Positions 1-10,740 of a stretch of 64,000 nt of DNA are shown in pieces; the stretch's first letter is position 1, and every line of letters starts with the position of its first letter. The stretch lies in contig CM053272.1 of the NCBI GenBank assembly GCA_028583415.1, forward strand, positions 69,299,439 to 69,363,438. The letters run 5' to 3'. The notes below the pieces were generated by a model. The model saw only the letters and a list, made by a program, of their open reading frames with translations, searched no databases and had not been told where the DNA came from. Made by a program: the position numbers and the translations under genes. This DNA comes from Protea cynaroides. Its lineage: Eukaryota > Streptophyta > Magnoliopsida > Proteales > Proteaceae.

Positions 1-114
1 TCTCCAGACGACCTAGACTCAGATATCTTGGTTGACTAGAGTCTACGCTGAGGACTATGATAGAGACCGTGAGGCACTGCCTCCCCCATCTCCTCTAGCT
101 TCTTGATGTATTTT
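1..114 (+). pseudogene. Chr1 antisense ORF, C-terminal end (partial)
   Basis: The first 114 bases read on the plus strand as the tail of a protein ending in a WLTRVYAEDYD-like stretch, then an acidic and proline-rich tail and a stop. The same tail (WLMRVYAEDYD) ends the antisense ORF at 41537-42733, so this is the 3' end of the homologous gene in another element copy. One TAG interrupts the visible part near base 18. The gene lies opposite to the retrotransposon genes and next to the 5' LTR, as in Chr2. The rest lies off the left edge, so its overall state is unknown. Confidence 0.7.
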
Positions 115-378
115 CATTTACCTTTCTTTTGTACTTCAGAGTAACTGTCCGGGTTATAGACTGTACTCTGCTTTAGTCATATATATATAAACGTTTGTTC
201 TTCTTTTGGTTATATATAAATTTTTTTCTCATTTAATAGATGCATTATTCTCTTTCAGTTTTGTTTCAAACAACACAGATGCTTATGGTGTGTTATTATT
301 ACATCTTTTTAAAATTTTATCCTGTCTCAGTTCACAAACTTTTGTGGAAGTATACTGGTTTTACAGATAGGGCCTGAG
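115..378 (-). other. Chr1 untranslated leader between PBS and antisense ORF
   Basis: This stretch is AT-rich and has no ORF. It matches the leaders of Chr2 (42740-43125), Chr3 (25030-25300) and Chr7 (61870-62120). The shared block includes a gtgcttatggtgtgtt-like segment about 100 bp before the PBS. A short TA run at 180-190 sits where Chr2 has a long TA microsatellite. Confidence 0.6.
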
Positions 379-394
379 AGCTCTGATACCAAGT
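379..394 (-). other. Primer binding site (tRNA-iMet type) of Chr1
   Basis: On the minus strand the bases next to the LTR read CTTGGTATCAGAG, complementary to the 3' end of initiator tRNA-Met, the usual primer of plant Del/Tekay chromoviruses. It lies directly after the LTR end, as expected for minus-strand synthesis priming. Its position makes 395-2699 the 5' LTR of the element on the left. Confidence 0.85.
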
Positions 395-660
395 GGTCAC
401 ACCCCAATTCTGCACTATTCAAAATGGTGTGATGAACCGCTAATAAACCAATGGTTCAACCAAGATCTCTAATAGGCTGTGTCCGTTGAAAATAAAATCA
501 TACACATCCGCAACCATAATCAGAATAAATACACAATAGCGGAAGTCTTAATAATAAATGAACTAAGGAATCTAATTGTGATAATCATAGATAAAGTATC
601 AATTGAGACATAAGTAAATAAAATATCAATTACATTTTCTTAATAAATTCAAATGAAAAT

Positions 661-794
661 CTAATCGAAAATGCATGCATTGCACTCGAATGAGGGATCG
701 TGTGTTTCCATGAAGTCTTCAGTCCCCATAGCCGCCACGTGCCCGTACACAGGAGCATTCATATAATCTTCGACAGTGGTACCTGCATCATCAA
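661..794 (-). CDS. LTR-encoded 43-codon terminal exon, Chr1 copy
   Basis: The sequence begins right after a splice-acceptor-like TTTTTAG (minus strand) and stays open for 43 codons to a TAG, 134 nt in all. The peptide has the core VEDYMNAPVYGHVAAM and ends FECNACIFD. Its counterparts in the LTRs at 43422, 50136, 53615, 54288 and 62422 have the same length and similar peptides, with differences concentrated in third codon positions. In this copy the first Cys of the usual CEC tail is Phe. The upstream reading frame is not conserved between copies, which fits an intron there. The product is unknown; I do not recognise the family. Confidence 0.55.
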
Positions 795-1744
795 CTAAAA
801 ATATTCGACGTCGAAAGGGTGAGCACACATCATGGCTCAATGAGCAAACAAAACAATGCAACAAACATATTCATGCATTCAATTCATATCTGTAGTCTGG
901 TAAATAAGTTTGCAATGCGTTATAGAAAGGTTCGGTGGCCGCCTCGCCTCTATGCACAGGGTGTGAAGGCCCGCCCAAAGGTTAACATTTATTGTCGTCC
1001 CCATCCACCCTACCATGGAATAGAGATAGAGCTAAAGTGCTGAGGCCCGGCCTATGACACTTCCCCTGATACTCTACCCATACCAACACGTAAGCCCCTG
1101 CTGGCGAGGGCTCGCAAACTGCGCTCGCAACTAACCAATCCTAATGCCAAGCAGTGTATCCAAGGCCTCACCCCAGCATCCCTCAATATGTCCATAGAGA
1201 TAGGGCTAAGGCCCCCCGGCAGAGTCAGAGACTACACGGTCCGAGACCACCTCCCCTCATACACTACGACGTAATAGTTCTGCTAAGGTAATGGCGATAC
1301 GACGATGTCAGTGGACAAGACTTGAGTTAGAGATAGAGCTTGAGTGCTGAGGCCCAGCCTATGACATCCCTCCTGGTACTCGCTCGCATCAAGCACACTA
1401 ACCACACACATACGTTCACATGCCTATTCCTATCATCATCATCATCATGATGTTATAAACAATAAATGTAAATATGCATGAACAGTAATAATAGAAATAT
1501 TGGATGACATGATAAATGCACACGACAAGCATACACGCATAGAATCAATCATGGCATTGGACTCAAGAAATAAAAACAGTTTGTTATTAACCAATTAGTT
1601 TAGGTCTTGTTCCCTCACCTTTGCTTGATTGTAGATCCTCTTTCAAGCTTTAAGAATCAACTTAATATCACTTTTATATCACTAGAAGACCTAATCAAGT
1701 CGATAAAATTTAATTAAAATTAATTCTAATTTTTGAAAGCCTAT

Positions 1745-1945
1745 TGTTAACTGGGGGTCGCAGGACGGGTCACAGGTAGGGTAGTAGTTTTCTACGACCC
1801 CCTGTAGTAGGGTCGACGCCAGGGTCAGATGTTCCATCGACCCTGGGTGCGGCCACCCCTATTCTGGACTTCCCGAACACTGGGGGTCGATGCTAGGGTT
1901 TGGTAAGGTCGATTCTCCATCGACCCCGCGTGCGACCCCCCGTGG
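1745..1945. repeat. GGTCG/CGACC inverted-motif cluster (downstream module), Chr1 LTR
   Basis: About 200 bp are packed with GGTCGA and its complement TCGACC, arranged as imperfect palindromes such as gggtcgatgctaggg facing ccatcgacccc. The cluster lies in the transcribed part of the LTR, between the splice donor and the coding exon. Chr2, Chr3 and Chr7 have a cluster at the same place with the same core but different surrounding sequence. Confidence 0.6.
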
Positions 1946-2193
1946 GTTTAGTCGAGATTTTCATCATACAGTCTATTCTTTCATGTTTGGGTCCTATGGC
2001 TTGCTTCTATAATCCATTCCATACATGTTCTATGGTTTAGAACTATAGTTTATTCACCTACATGGTTTTAATGATCTCCTCCATGGTTTTCATTGAAACC
2101 TAACCATGGATAGATGATTTGGGTTTCTCCTAGATCATACCCTCTTCACTATTTACTCTAAGGACTTGAAAAATTCATGGAGATAGTATCCAT

Positions 2194-2200
2194 ACCTGAG
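2194..2200 (-). promoter_or_regulatory. Candidate 5' splice donor, Chr1 LTR
   Basis: The minus strand reads CTCAG^GTATGG about 140 nt downstream of the TATA box. Equivalent donors occur in Chr2 (44976), Chr3 (19212 and 27070) and Chr7 (55854 and 63998). Paired with the acceptor before 794 it gives an intron of 1401 nt. Confidence 0.45.
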
Positions 2201-2326
2201 AAATAAACTTGTTTCTCTGAAGCCTTCTCTTTGGTCTTCTTCTCCACTTTCCTTCTCTTCTCCTTCTCTTCTCTTTCTCTCAATCCAATTAGGGTTCTAA
2301 AAGGAGTGAAAGAGGCTTAGGGACGT

Positions 2327-2339
2327 CCTATTTATAGAG
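2327..2339 (-). promoter_or_regulatory. LTR promoter TATA box, Chr1
   Basis: The minus strand reads CTCTATAAATAGG, a near-ideal plant TATA box, followed by a purine-rich leader. The same box is found at the equivalent place in Chr3 (19353 and 27223), Chr2 (45118) and Chr7 (55989). Confidence 0.7.
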
Positions 2340-2419
2340 TAGAAACTCTCAAAATAAGTCCCACTAAGATTAGGAAAGAATGCCATTGTAATTTGGAAAG
2401 TTTCCAAATCACGATTTCT

Positions 2420-2585
2420 ATCGGCAGACGGGGGGTCGATGAGGGGGTCGGAGATCCCGTCGACCCTGGTTCTAAGTTGTATGGGCCCCGGTTAGAAACT
2501 CAGGGTCTGACTTTTATATTGGGGGGGTCCGACCCTCCCTAGCTGGGTGTGCGACCCTCCCTCCTATTTTAGTGTTTTTGGGTCA
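2420..2585. repeat. GGTCG/CGACC cluster (upstream module), Chr1 LTR
   Basis: This is a second cluster of GGTCGAT and CGACCC motifs, about 100-250 bp upstream of the TATA box. It therefore lies in the U3 or enhancer part of the LTR. Poly-G runs of five to seven bases are frequent. Confidence 0.55.
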
Positions 2586-2699
2586 GTTTAATACTTGGGA
2601 TCGTTATCTCCTTCACGCACTTGGTCCATTTGGCTCGACCATGATGGGTAGACCTGGTTCAAGGTGGTAAGACCGGGTTAGTTCGATACGGGTCTTACA

Positions 2700-4925
2700 C
2701 ATACCTTTCGAGTAAAAAAGGTGAGGATATTGCTTTCGCATAGCATTCTCTTCTTCCCATGTTATCTCTTCTATGTTTTGGCTCCTCCAAGTAACATTAA
2801 CATAGTAAATGTCACGATTGCGTAGACGTCGAACCTATCGGCTGATAATTTTGTTTGGTGCTACTTCAAATATCAAATCATTAGTTAGACCCGATGGATC
2901 CATTCTTAGGACGTGTGTTGGATCTCGGTTGTACTTCTTCAGTAATGAGATATGAAATACATTATACACACTTGACATGGATGGGGGTAATGGTAACTGA
3001 TATGCTACCTTCCCACGTCTAGCTAGAACTTCATAAGGTCCAATATATCTGGGACACAACTTTCCCTTCTGTCCAAACCTTTTCAAACCATGCATAGGAG
3101 ATATTTTCAAAAATACCTTATCACCTATGGTGAATTCGAGATCTCTGTGTCGATTATCTACATATTGCTTCTGACGATTTTGAGCTGTTCGAACTCTTTC
3201 CTTGATAATGTCAACCACTTGCAAGTCTCTTCAATAAACTCCGGTCCAATAATACTCCGTTCTCCAACTTCATTCCAAAATAAAGGAGTTTGACGTTTCC
3301 TACCATACAGTGCTTCATAGCGAGACATCTGTATAGTCGCTTGATAGCTGTTGTTATAAGCGTACTCAATCAATGGTAATTTCTCATCCCATGATCCTTT
3401 GAAATCAATTACGCAAGCTCAGAGCATGTCTTCTAAAATATAAATGGTATGTTTTGACTGTCCATTGGTCTGAGGATGGAATGCTATACTAAACTTCAAC
3501 GTTGTACCCATAGCCTTTTATAATACTTCCCAAAACCTTGAGGTAAAACGTGGGTCTCTATCGGACACGATGCTTTCAGGTACACCATGCAATCTTACAA
3601 TATTATCAACATACAGCTTAGCTAACCTCTCTAGGGTATACTGAGGTCGTATAGCTATGAAATGAATTGTTTTAGTCAAATGATCTACAATCATCCCAGA
3701 CAGCGTCAACTACTCGGGGAGTCAATGGTAACCCGGTGACGAAGTCCATAGTAATGCAATCCCATTTCCATGCCTATTTTGGTAGTGGCTACAACAATCC
3801 TGCAGGTCTTTGCCTTTCAACCTTTACCCGCTGACAATTCAGGCATTGAGACATAAATTTAGCTACATCTTCTTTCATTCCTCTCCACAAATAGAGTTTC
3901 TTTAGATCATGATACATCTTTGTACTTCCAGGATGTACCGAATAAGCGGTGGTGCGAGCTTCCTTCATTAATCAGTGTCTCATATCCAAGTCTTCATTTT
4001 CAGGAATACATACCCTTCCTTTGTATCTTAGTATATTTTCAACGTCCAAGTGAACTCAGGAGTAGTCCTACCTTTTTCAAGGTCTTCTTGCACCGTTCTC
4101 AGATAATGGTCTGATTTAATAGCTGCTTTCACTTTGTCTGATAGATCAGGTACAATCTTTAATGTAGCAAACATGTTTGATAATAGATGAATAAACCCTT
4201 GGTCAGTTGATTCATTCAAAATATCAATCACGAACTGCTCATTATTGTAATTAAATACTCTTCCTGTGACACACACTATAGCATTTGCACTAGCTTCTTC
4301 TTGAGACTTTGTCATAGTTTTCCTGCTTAGTGCGTCAGCAACTACATTAGCTTTTCCTGGATGATACGGGATATCACAATCATAATCCTTCAGTAATTTC
4401 AACCATCTTCTCTATCTCATGTTCAACTCCTTCTGATTAAAAAGATGAGTGAGACTCTTATGATCTGATTTAATCTGAAATTTCTCTCCATACAAATAAT
4501 GTCTCCATATCTTGACAGCATGTACCGCCGCTGCTAATTCGAAGTCATGAGTGGGATAGTTCTTCTCATGTGTCTTCAGTTGTCTTGAGGCATACACAAT
4601 TATTTGTTCTCCTTACAAAAGCACACATCCCAAACCTAATTCAGACGCATTAGTGTACAAGATAAATGGTTGTCCAGGGATCGGAATAGTCAAAATGGGA
4701 GCTAATATCAATCTAGCCTTCAATGTTTGGAAACACTCTTCACATTTGTCGGTCCAAACAAATTTTTCTCCTATCTTTGTCAAACTGGTGAGAGGTACGG
4801 ATATTATAGAGTAATCTTCCACGAATCGTCAATAGTACCCAGCTAAACCTAAGAAACTTCTGATTTTGGCAACATTCTTTGGTGCTTTCCATCTCACGAT
4901 GGCTTCAATCTTGCTAGGATCAACT
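2700..4925 (-). pseudogene. pol: Chr2 pol, 3' part: RNase H, integrase, chromodomain
   Basis: This is the second half of a chromovirus polyprotein. Going right to left it carries RNase H (about 4825-4300), the HHCC zinc domain of integrase with an HPGSTKMYHDL motif (about 3950-3810), the integrase core with SDRDPRF and YEALYGR (about 3710-3160), the C-terminal GPYEV region, and a chromodomain (VTWRS...EEENAMRKQYPHLF) reaching the left boundary. It is broken by several stops and by frameshifts near 4030 and 3220. The first catalytic Asp of RNase H is Asn here (codon 4649-4651), so the domain would be inactive. At the right, pol stops at the Tat1 insertion and resumes at 32911. At the left it is cut by the Chr1 LTR before the polypurine tract. 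Confidence 0.9.
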
Positions 4926-5449
4926 TGTGAGGACAAAGATGGAAATTTTAGAAGTCGCCACCTAGATTATGGTCTAGGACCTTGGAAAATGTAAAATCTC
5001 ACCCTAAGGTAAGACTTCGATTGACTCATGACCCTTAGATTGGATTTCTGATCCATCAGAGATTGGGTAAGCATTTAAGTTACGATTATGGGAAGGGGTT
5101 AGGCAACCGAACCGCCCGATCGAAATCGATCTCCTACACCTTTCCTATGCTATACTCTATCTGTTAAACCGAACCAAACTAAGTGGTTTGATATCATTGA
5201 ACCGAATATGTATCCATCAGATTGCCTACGTATTACGGAATTATTCTGAAAATCAGGTTCACCATCGTAGTTCAGGTGTGATTAAAGTTTATGGCTGTGA
5301 TTTATGCTTGTGCTTGATTAAGTTCATTGTTCAAGTTGAAGTTTATGCTAGAAAGACAGAGAAACCCTATGGGTTAAAATATGGATAATCCATGTGGACT
5401 GATAAATAGTCCTAGTGGATCTAAGAATAACCCTATTTGGGTCAAAATG

Positions 5450-6240
5450 TGGTAAATATCCTAGTGGATCTATGGATCGTCCAAGTGGACTAAGGTTTGG
5501 ATCCGAATTTACGATTCTCCCAAATGGCCAACATATCCAAGGGTTTGCGATAGGAATCAGAATCCGCATAGTTCGGGTTCTGGGATAAATGGTTGGGTAT
5601 CATAATGGATCTATGGATAGTCCGAGTGGACTAAGGTGTGGATATCCAAATGGATCTATGGATAGTCCGAGTAGACTAAAATATGGATCCAAATTTGGGT
5701 TTCTTTTAAATAGCCTACGTATCCTAGGGTTTGCCCTAGGAATCAGAATCCACGTGGTTCGGGACTCTGGGTTGAAATGAATAGGTATAAATATCCTAGT
5801 GGATCTATGGATAGTCCGAGTGGACTAAGACGTGGATCTGAATTTGGGTTTCTCCCAAATGGCCTACGTATCCTAAGGTTTGACCTAGGAATCAAAATCC
5901 ACGTAGTTCGGGACTGGGTTGCAATGGTTGGGTATCCTAGTGGATCTATGGATAGTCCGAGTGGACTAAATTGTGGATCTGAATTTGGAATTCTCCCAAA
6001 TAGCCTACGTATCCTAGGGTTTGCCCTAGGAATCAAAATCCGCATAGTTCGGGCTGATGGGTGGATAACCCTATTTGGGTCAAAATGGAGGTAAATATCC
6101 TAGTGGATCGATGGATAGTCCAAGTGGACTAAGGTGTCGATCCGAATTTGGGATTCTCCCAAATAGCCTACGTATCCTAGGGTTTGCCCTAGGAATCAGA
6201 ATCTGCATAGTTCGGGCATCTGGATAACCTGTTCTAGGCT
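5450..6240. repeat. Hairpin-rich tandem array in Tat1 3' LTR
   Basis: About six imperfect monomers of roughly 140-160 bp occur here, each starting near cctagtggatctatgg. A well-preserved monomer contains three perfect stem-loops: TAGTCC-4 nt-GGACTA (6116-6131), ATTTGGGA-TTC-TCCCAAAT (6146-6164) and TCCTAGGG-TTTG-CCCTAGGA (6175-6194), followed by a TAGTTCGGG motif. The other Tat1 LTR and the solo LTR carry the array too. Confidence 0.8.
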
Positions 6241-7980
6241 AAAATTTGAGAACCTGTTCTAGGTTTAGTGTTTAGAACCTGTTCTAGGTTTAGGGTTTAG
6301 AACCTGTTCTAGGCTTAGGGTTGATAACCTATTCTAGGTTTAGGGTTTACCGAGGGGAAAATCATCCTGAATTACCCTTTTCAACCTAAGCTCTAATTTT
6401 AGAAAGTTTGACAAAGCATTTTCTTTCTTTATTAAGATTTTTTATTATTCCCATTATGCCCTTCCCAAGAATGTGGGTGCCTAAATACACGTCCCCACAC
6501 CTAACATGTTTGCTAGGTGTACAGATATGGCAGTTCGACTAGGGTGCAGCATAAATTAAGTTATTGCCATAAATAGAATATTCTATTTAAATATGGCATA
6601 TAAAACATTTATGGTAAGAAATTCACATATAGTAAGATTGTTAGAAATCTCTCAAATATGGTATGTATTGCAAATAAGGCAAGAGCCTATATAGCATGAT
6701 CTAGTGTGCTATCTTCTAAGCATGGAAAGACCTAATATGGCAGTGAGCATTTAAACATGGCAATGAACATCTAAACATGACAGTAAGCATCTAAACATGG
6801 CAGTGCGCATCTAAATATGGCAATGTGATCATTCCGATTATAGTAGTGTATGCATGTGAGCACATTAATCAAGCATCAATCATCAACAATGTGACCAAGA
6901 TCATATTTGATCGACTACTCAAACTTGATGTAATCGATCATCATCAATGTAATCAAGATCATATTTGACCGATGGTTCAAATTCACTTAAAACATTCATG
7001 AGGTCAATCCAACTGTTTAAATTCATTAAAACTACTCAAAAGGGTAATCCAATGGTTTAAATTATTCAAGATGGTAATTCAATCGTTCAGATCACTCAAA
7101 ATCACTCACAATAAAGATCCAATGGTTTAGATGGTTTAAAAAACACCTATGATCAAGATCCAACAGTTAAAATCACTCAAAACACATATGATCAAGATTC
7201 ATGGTTAAAATCATTTAAAAACACAATCTATCCATTCAGATTCATTTAAAATCTATTTTTGATGAAAATTCAATGGTTCGGATCACTCAAACTCATTATC
7301 TAATGGTTCAAAATCAAATTTGAAATCCAATGGTCCATATTCAAATTACCTTAAATTTTAAGCCAATGGGATTAATTTCATAGAAATTCCAAACATGTGG
7401 TGGGATCAATTTCGTAAAAATTAAAATCAATGGAAACAATTTCAATCACATAAAATTCTAATCAGAGGGTAGCAACTTAATGGTGGGGAGTGACAAGGAT
7501 TGGGTTTATCCATGTGGATGGACAACAAGGTGGATAGGAGGGGCAAAGCTGGTAGCATGTACAGGTGGTGCTTATGAAGGGTTTTGGTGGGTGCTGCAGT
7601 GCATGGTTACGGAGGTGTTGTGTACAGGTGGCTATAGTAAGTAGAAGCAATTTGGGTAGGGTAGGCATTGGCCGCGGTTCAGGTATAGTGATGGTGGAGT
7701 AGTCGGTGGGTGTGAGGGCTTAAACAAGTTACAAGTCGATTATGGAGGCTGGGGTGGTTGGGTTTCAGGTTTTGATGGCTACGGCCAGGTGGTTACAGGT
7801 GGTGTGTGATGCATTTGGGTCGGTGCATCAAGGAGGAGGGTTGGCAGAAATCAAAGATAAATTTGGTGGAGACTTAGCTGGGCAGATGTCGATGAATAGG
7901 ATTGCAGGGATGAGTATATACATAACAACATAAAGAATAAAAAAAACAATAAATATAGAAGAAAGAGGAGAAGATAAACT

Positions 7981-8630
7981 TACCTGATCTTCCTTCTCTT
8001 CTTCAATCTCTCTCTCTCACGATCTGCTCATTACCTTCTCTCTCTCTCTCGATCTGCTCACTGCCTCTCTCTAGTTCTCCAGCTTCTACTTCTTCCTTTC
8101 TCCAGCTCCTCTTCTCGGCCTCTTTTTTCTCAACGCTCTCTCTTCCTCTCTCAATTCTCTCTGATCTCCGCCTCTCTCTCTTTTTTTTTTCTTTTTCTTC
8201 CTCCTTTCGGCCATCTGTCCTTCTCCGATTTTCAGTTCTACTCCTTCCTCTTCTACTGTTCGGCCTTTTCTTTTTTTTTTCTTTTCGGCTTTCTGTCCTT
8301 CTTCCCTCTCCTTCTCTAGCCCCTGCTTCCTCCTCTCTCTCCTGGCCTGCTCTTTTTCCTTTCTTTTTTTATTCTTTCCTCCTTACTCTGTCTCTCTCTT
8401 TCTCCTCTTCTATTCTCTCCCTTCTTCTTCCGGATCTCTCTCGATCCCCTTCCTTTTCTTTTTTTTCTTCTTTTATTCTCCTCCCCACTTCCTTCCGCCC
8501 TCCATCTTCTCAGATTTCATTCCTTTTTTTCTTTTTTTTTTCTTTTTTTATTCTCCTCTTTCCTTCTTCTCCCTCTTCTTTCCTTCTTCAGCAATCTCAC
8601 CGACTCCCTTTTTTTCTATTCGGATCCTAT
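7981..8630. repeat. Pyrimidine tract in Tat1 3' LTR
   Basis: This is about 650 bp of almost pure C and T on the plus strand, that is, purines on the transcribed strand. It probably forms the transcribed leader downstream of the TA-rich block at 8636-8775. On the minus strand it ends at a perfect splice donor (AGATCAG^GTAAGTTTA, 7986-7975). Long open frames in it are an effect of composition. Confidence 0.6.
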
Positions 8631-9814
8631 TTCTTTTTATATATAAACATATAGATATATAATATATTAATATATATATATATAATATAATATACATATA
8701 AGACATATGTATATATTATATGATATATTATAATATATTATACATTATATAAACATATAAATAATATATAAAAGAAATACATGCATATGCGCCGACATGA
8801 ATTGGTCCGGATTGACAAGGATTGACTGGGTTGGGCCAAGACTAGCTTGGGTTGAGTTGAGTTGACTGGATTGACTAAAATTAACTGGGTTTTCTCTTTC
8901 TATCATTTCATGGGCCATTTCCACTATGATTCCGCACGGAATTTTCCGATAGCCTCTATTCCAAATTTTCTGCGTTCACTTTGTAAAACATTAAAAATGA
9001 GGAATATTGGAACTTGAATCACCTCATTTGGAAATAAAATGGTCAACTTATGAATTTCTGAAGTTTAAGCAGGCCAATTATCGATAATTTGGCTGACCAT
9101 TCTGCATGGGATCCTTCGGAGACTACTACAAGAAAATTTTTACGTCCACTTTGTAGAGTACTAAAAATGGAACATAATGAAACTGAAATCACCTGATTTG
9201 GATATGGGGTGACCAAAATATGAATTTCCAAAGGTTAAATGACCATTTCCATGTGTAATTTTGCATGGGACCCTTCAGAGACTTCTACCCGAGATTTTTT
9301 ACGTCCACTTTGTAAAACATTACAAATGAAGAATAATGGCCTTGGAATCATCTGAATCCGACGTAGAACGGAAAAGATATGAAGCTTTGAAGTTCTAACG
9401 ATAATTTTGCATGAAAGCTTGCATGGGGCCCACTGGTGACTTCTACCCAGGATTTTTCATGTCTACTTTGAAGAGGACTGAAAATAAGGAATATTGGCCT
9501 TTGAATTATCTTATTCCGATATCAGATGACCAAGATATGATGTCTTGAAGTTTGAATTATAATGCATGCATTATACGATAATTATGTAAATGCCCTTGCA
9601 CTTTCAAAATGAGATATCTTCCTTGTTTGACGTCAGAATTTGATGATTCCGGTCTCATTTCGAAGATAATTTCACGACTTATTCATCCAAGTAGGTAATA
9701 TCTAATGACCCTACTGTGGGGTTCATTAGAGAATCACAAACCTTTGGGTTAATGGCCGAAAACCTATCAAATTGGCTCACTTATGCTGAGGGTGGCAAAA
9801 ATGGGGTGCTTACA

Positions 9815-9828
9815 GATACCCCTCTTTA
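9815..9828 (-). other. Polypurine tract of Tat1
   Basis: The minus strand reads CTAAAGAGGGGTATC immediately before the LTR start. This is the expected plus-strand primer site, and it fixes the orientation of the element. Confidence 0.75.
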
Positions 9829-10029
9829 GCTGAGATTGTTACCAATTGAAGGCTAAAGATGAAAGAACCATATTTTTGGGATATGAGTTAGATTGCTTAT
9901 TGGGCTTCACTTAGGGTATTTTTTCTAAACTGCCTACGTATTCTAAGGGTGTCCTAGAAATCAAGCCCAGAACGTAGTTCGACTGGCAATAAGGTTTGTT
10001 CTTCTTGGAAAATTGGTGATTGTTCTTCT
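9829..10029 (-). other. Tat1 3' UTR next to the PPT, with one copy of the LTR hairpin motif
   Basis: There is no ORF. At about 9939-9985 a cctacgtattctaaggg...cctagaaatcaa...acgtagttcg sequence repeats the core layout of the LTR array monomer (cctacgtat, stem, aatcaga, cgtagttcgg). The same cis-motif therefore exists both in the LTR and beside the polypurine tract. Confidence 0.5.
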
Positions 10030-10740
10030 TATATGAAGCTAGGCTATGAATACAAGGCTCATTTGTAGGCTGGGAACCTCTTCTTGCTGAGGTGAGACTC
10101 ATGACGCAAGGTATGTGCGGGCTTGGACCCGACTTGATCCATTTGTAGGCTGTTAAACCTCTTCTTGTATGAAGCTAGGCTGTGAATACAGGGCTCATTT
10201 GTAGGCTGGAACCTCTTCTTGCTGAGGTGGAACTCATGATGCAAGGTACGTGCGGGCTTGAACCCGACTTGATACATTTGTAGGCTGATAAACATCTTCT
10301 TGTATGAAGCTAGGCTATGAATACAAGGCTCATTTGTAAGCTAGGAACCTCTTCTTGCTGAGGTGGAACTCATGATGCAAGGTACGTCCGGGCTTGAACC
10401 TGACTTGATCCATTTGTAGGCTGATAAACCTCTTTTCGACCGAGCTAAGCTGTGAAAACGAGGCTCATTTGTAGGCTGGGAACCTCTTCTTGCTGAGGTG
10501 GAACTCAATGCAAGGTATGTGCGGGCTTGGACCCGGCTTGATCCATTTGTAGGCTGATAAACCTCTTCTCATAAGGAGCTAAGCTGTGAATACAAGGCTC
10601 ATTTGTAGGTTGGGAACCTCTTCATGCTGAGGTGGAACTCAATGCAAGGTATGTGCGGGCTTGGACCCGGCTTGATCCATTTGTAGGCTGATAAACCTCT
10701 TCTTGTATGAAGCTAGGTTGTGAATACAAGGCTGATTGCA
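10030..10740. repeat. Tandem array, 136-bp unit, Tat1 3' UTR
   Basis: About five copies of a 136-bp unit begin at 10030, 10167, 10303, 10438 and 10574, with a partial sixth at 10706. Each contains a gctcatttgtaggctgggaa block, a gctgaggtggaactc block and a catttgtaggctgataaacc block. The open frames across it are by-products of a repeat length that is not a multiple of three. Confidence 0.85.

Larger units (their letters stand above)
395..2699 (-). mobile_element. Chr1 5' LTR (Ty3/gypsy chromovirus)
   Basis: This is a 2305-bp LTR read on the minus strand from TGTAAGACCC (2699) to GGTGTGACC (395); the last bases of the usual GTGACA end are changed. Inside, in transcription order, are a GGTCG cluster (2427-2580), a TATA box (2327-2339), a purine-rich leader, a splice donor (2195), a second GGTCG cluster (1750-1940) and a conserved coding exon (661-794). 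The right flank is Chr2 pol, cut after its chromodomain. The simplest reading is that Chr1 inserted into Chr2, with catac (2700-2704) as the candidate target repeat. Its other end is outside the window. Confidence 0.85.
4926..9814 (-). mobile_element. Tat1 3' LTR (4889 bp)
   Basis: The minus strand runs from TGTAAGCACCCC (9814) to TTTGTCCTCACA (4926). Main parts on the plus strand are a hairpin-rich tandem array (5450-6240), an AT-rich half (about 6500-7470), a G-rich stretch with no convincing ORF (7480-7930), a pyrimidine tract (7981-8630), a TA-rich block (8636-8775), and a conserved end (8800-9814). It is close to the copy at 28013-32910 along its whole length, so the insertion is fairly young. 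Confidence 0.9.

Noticed and set aside
395..2705. A single LTR shared by two head-to-tail elements, with the Chr2 PPT lost by microhomology deletion
   Set aside because: The Chr1 and Chr2 LTRs are too different to be a pair, and a plain insertion of Chr1 into Chr2 pol explains the boundary without a deletion.
6168..6235. A tRNA-like look of the hairpin monomer (stem-loop followed by tagttcggg)
   Set aside because: No acceptor stem, anticodon arm or full T-arm can be drawn; only a TTCG resemblance.
7477..7933. Open frames around 7477-7668 and 7742-7933 (also 30753-31016) in the Tat1 LTRs
   Set aside because: Short, compositionally biased G- and T-rich translation; the frame is shared by both LTRs simply because the LTRs are nearly identical. 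No domain.
10030..10740. Regular direct repeats that could suggest a CRISPR array
   Set aside because: Unit length of 136 bp with no unique spacers, in a plant retrotransposon 3' UTR; an ordinary tandem repeat.
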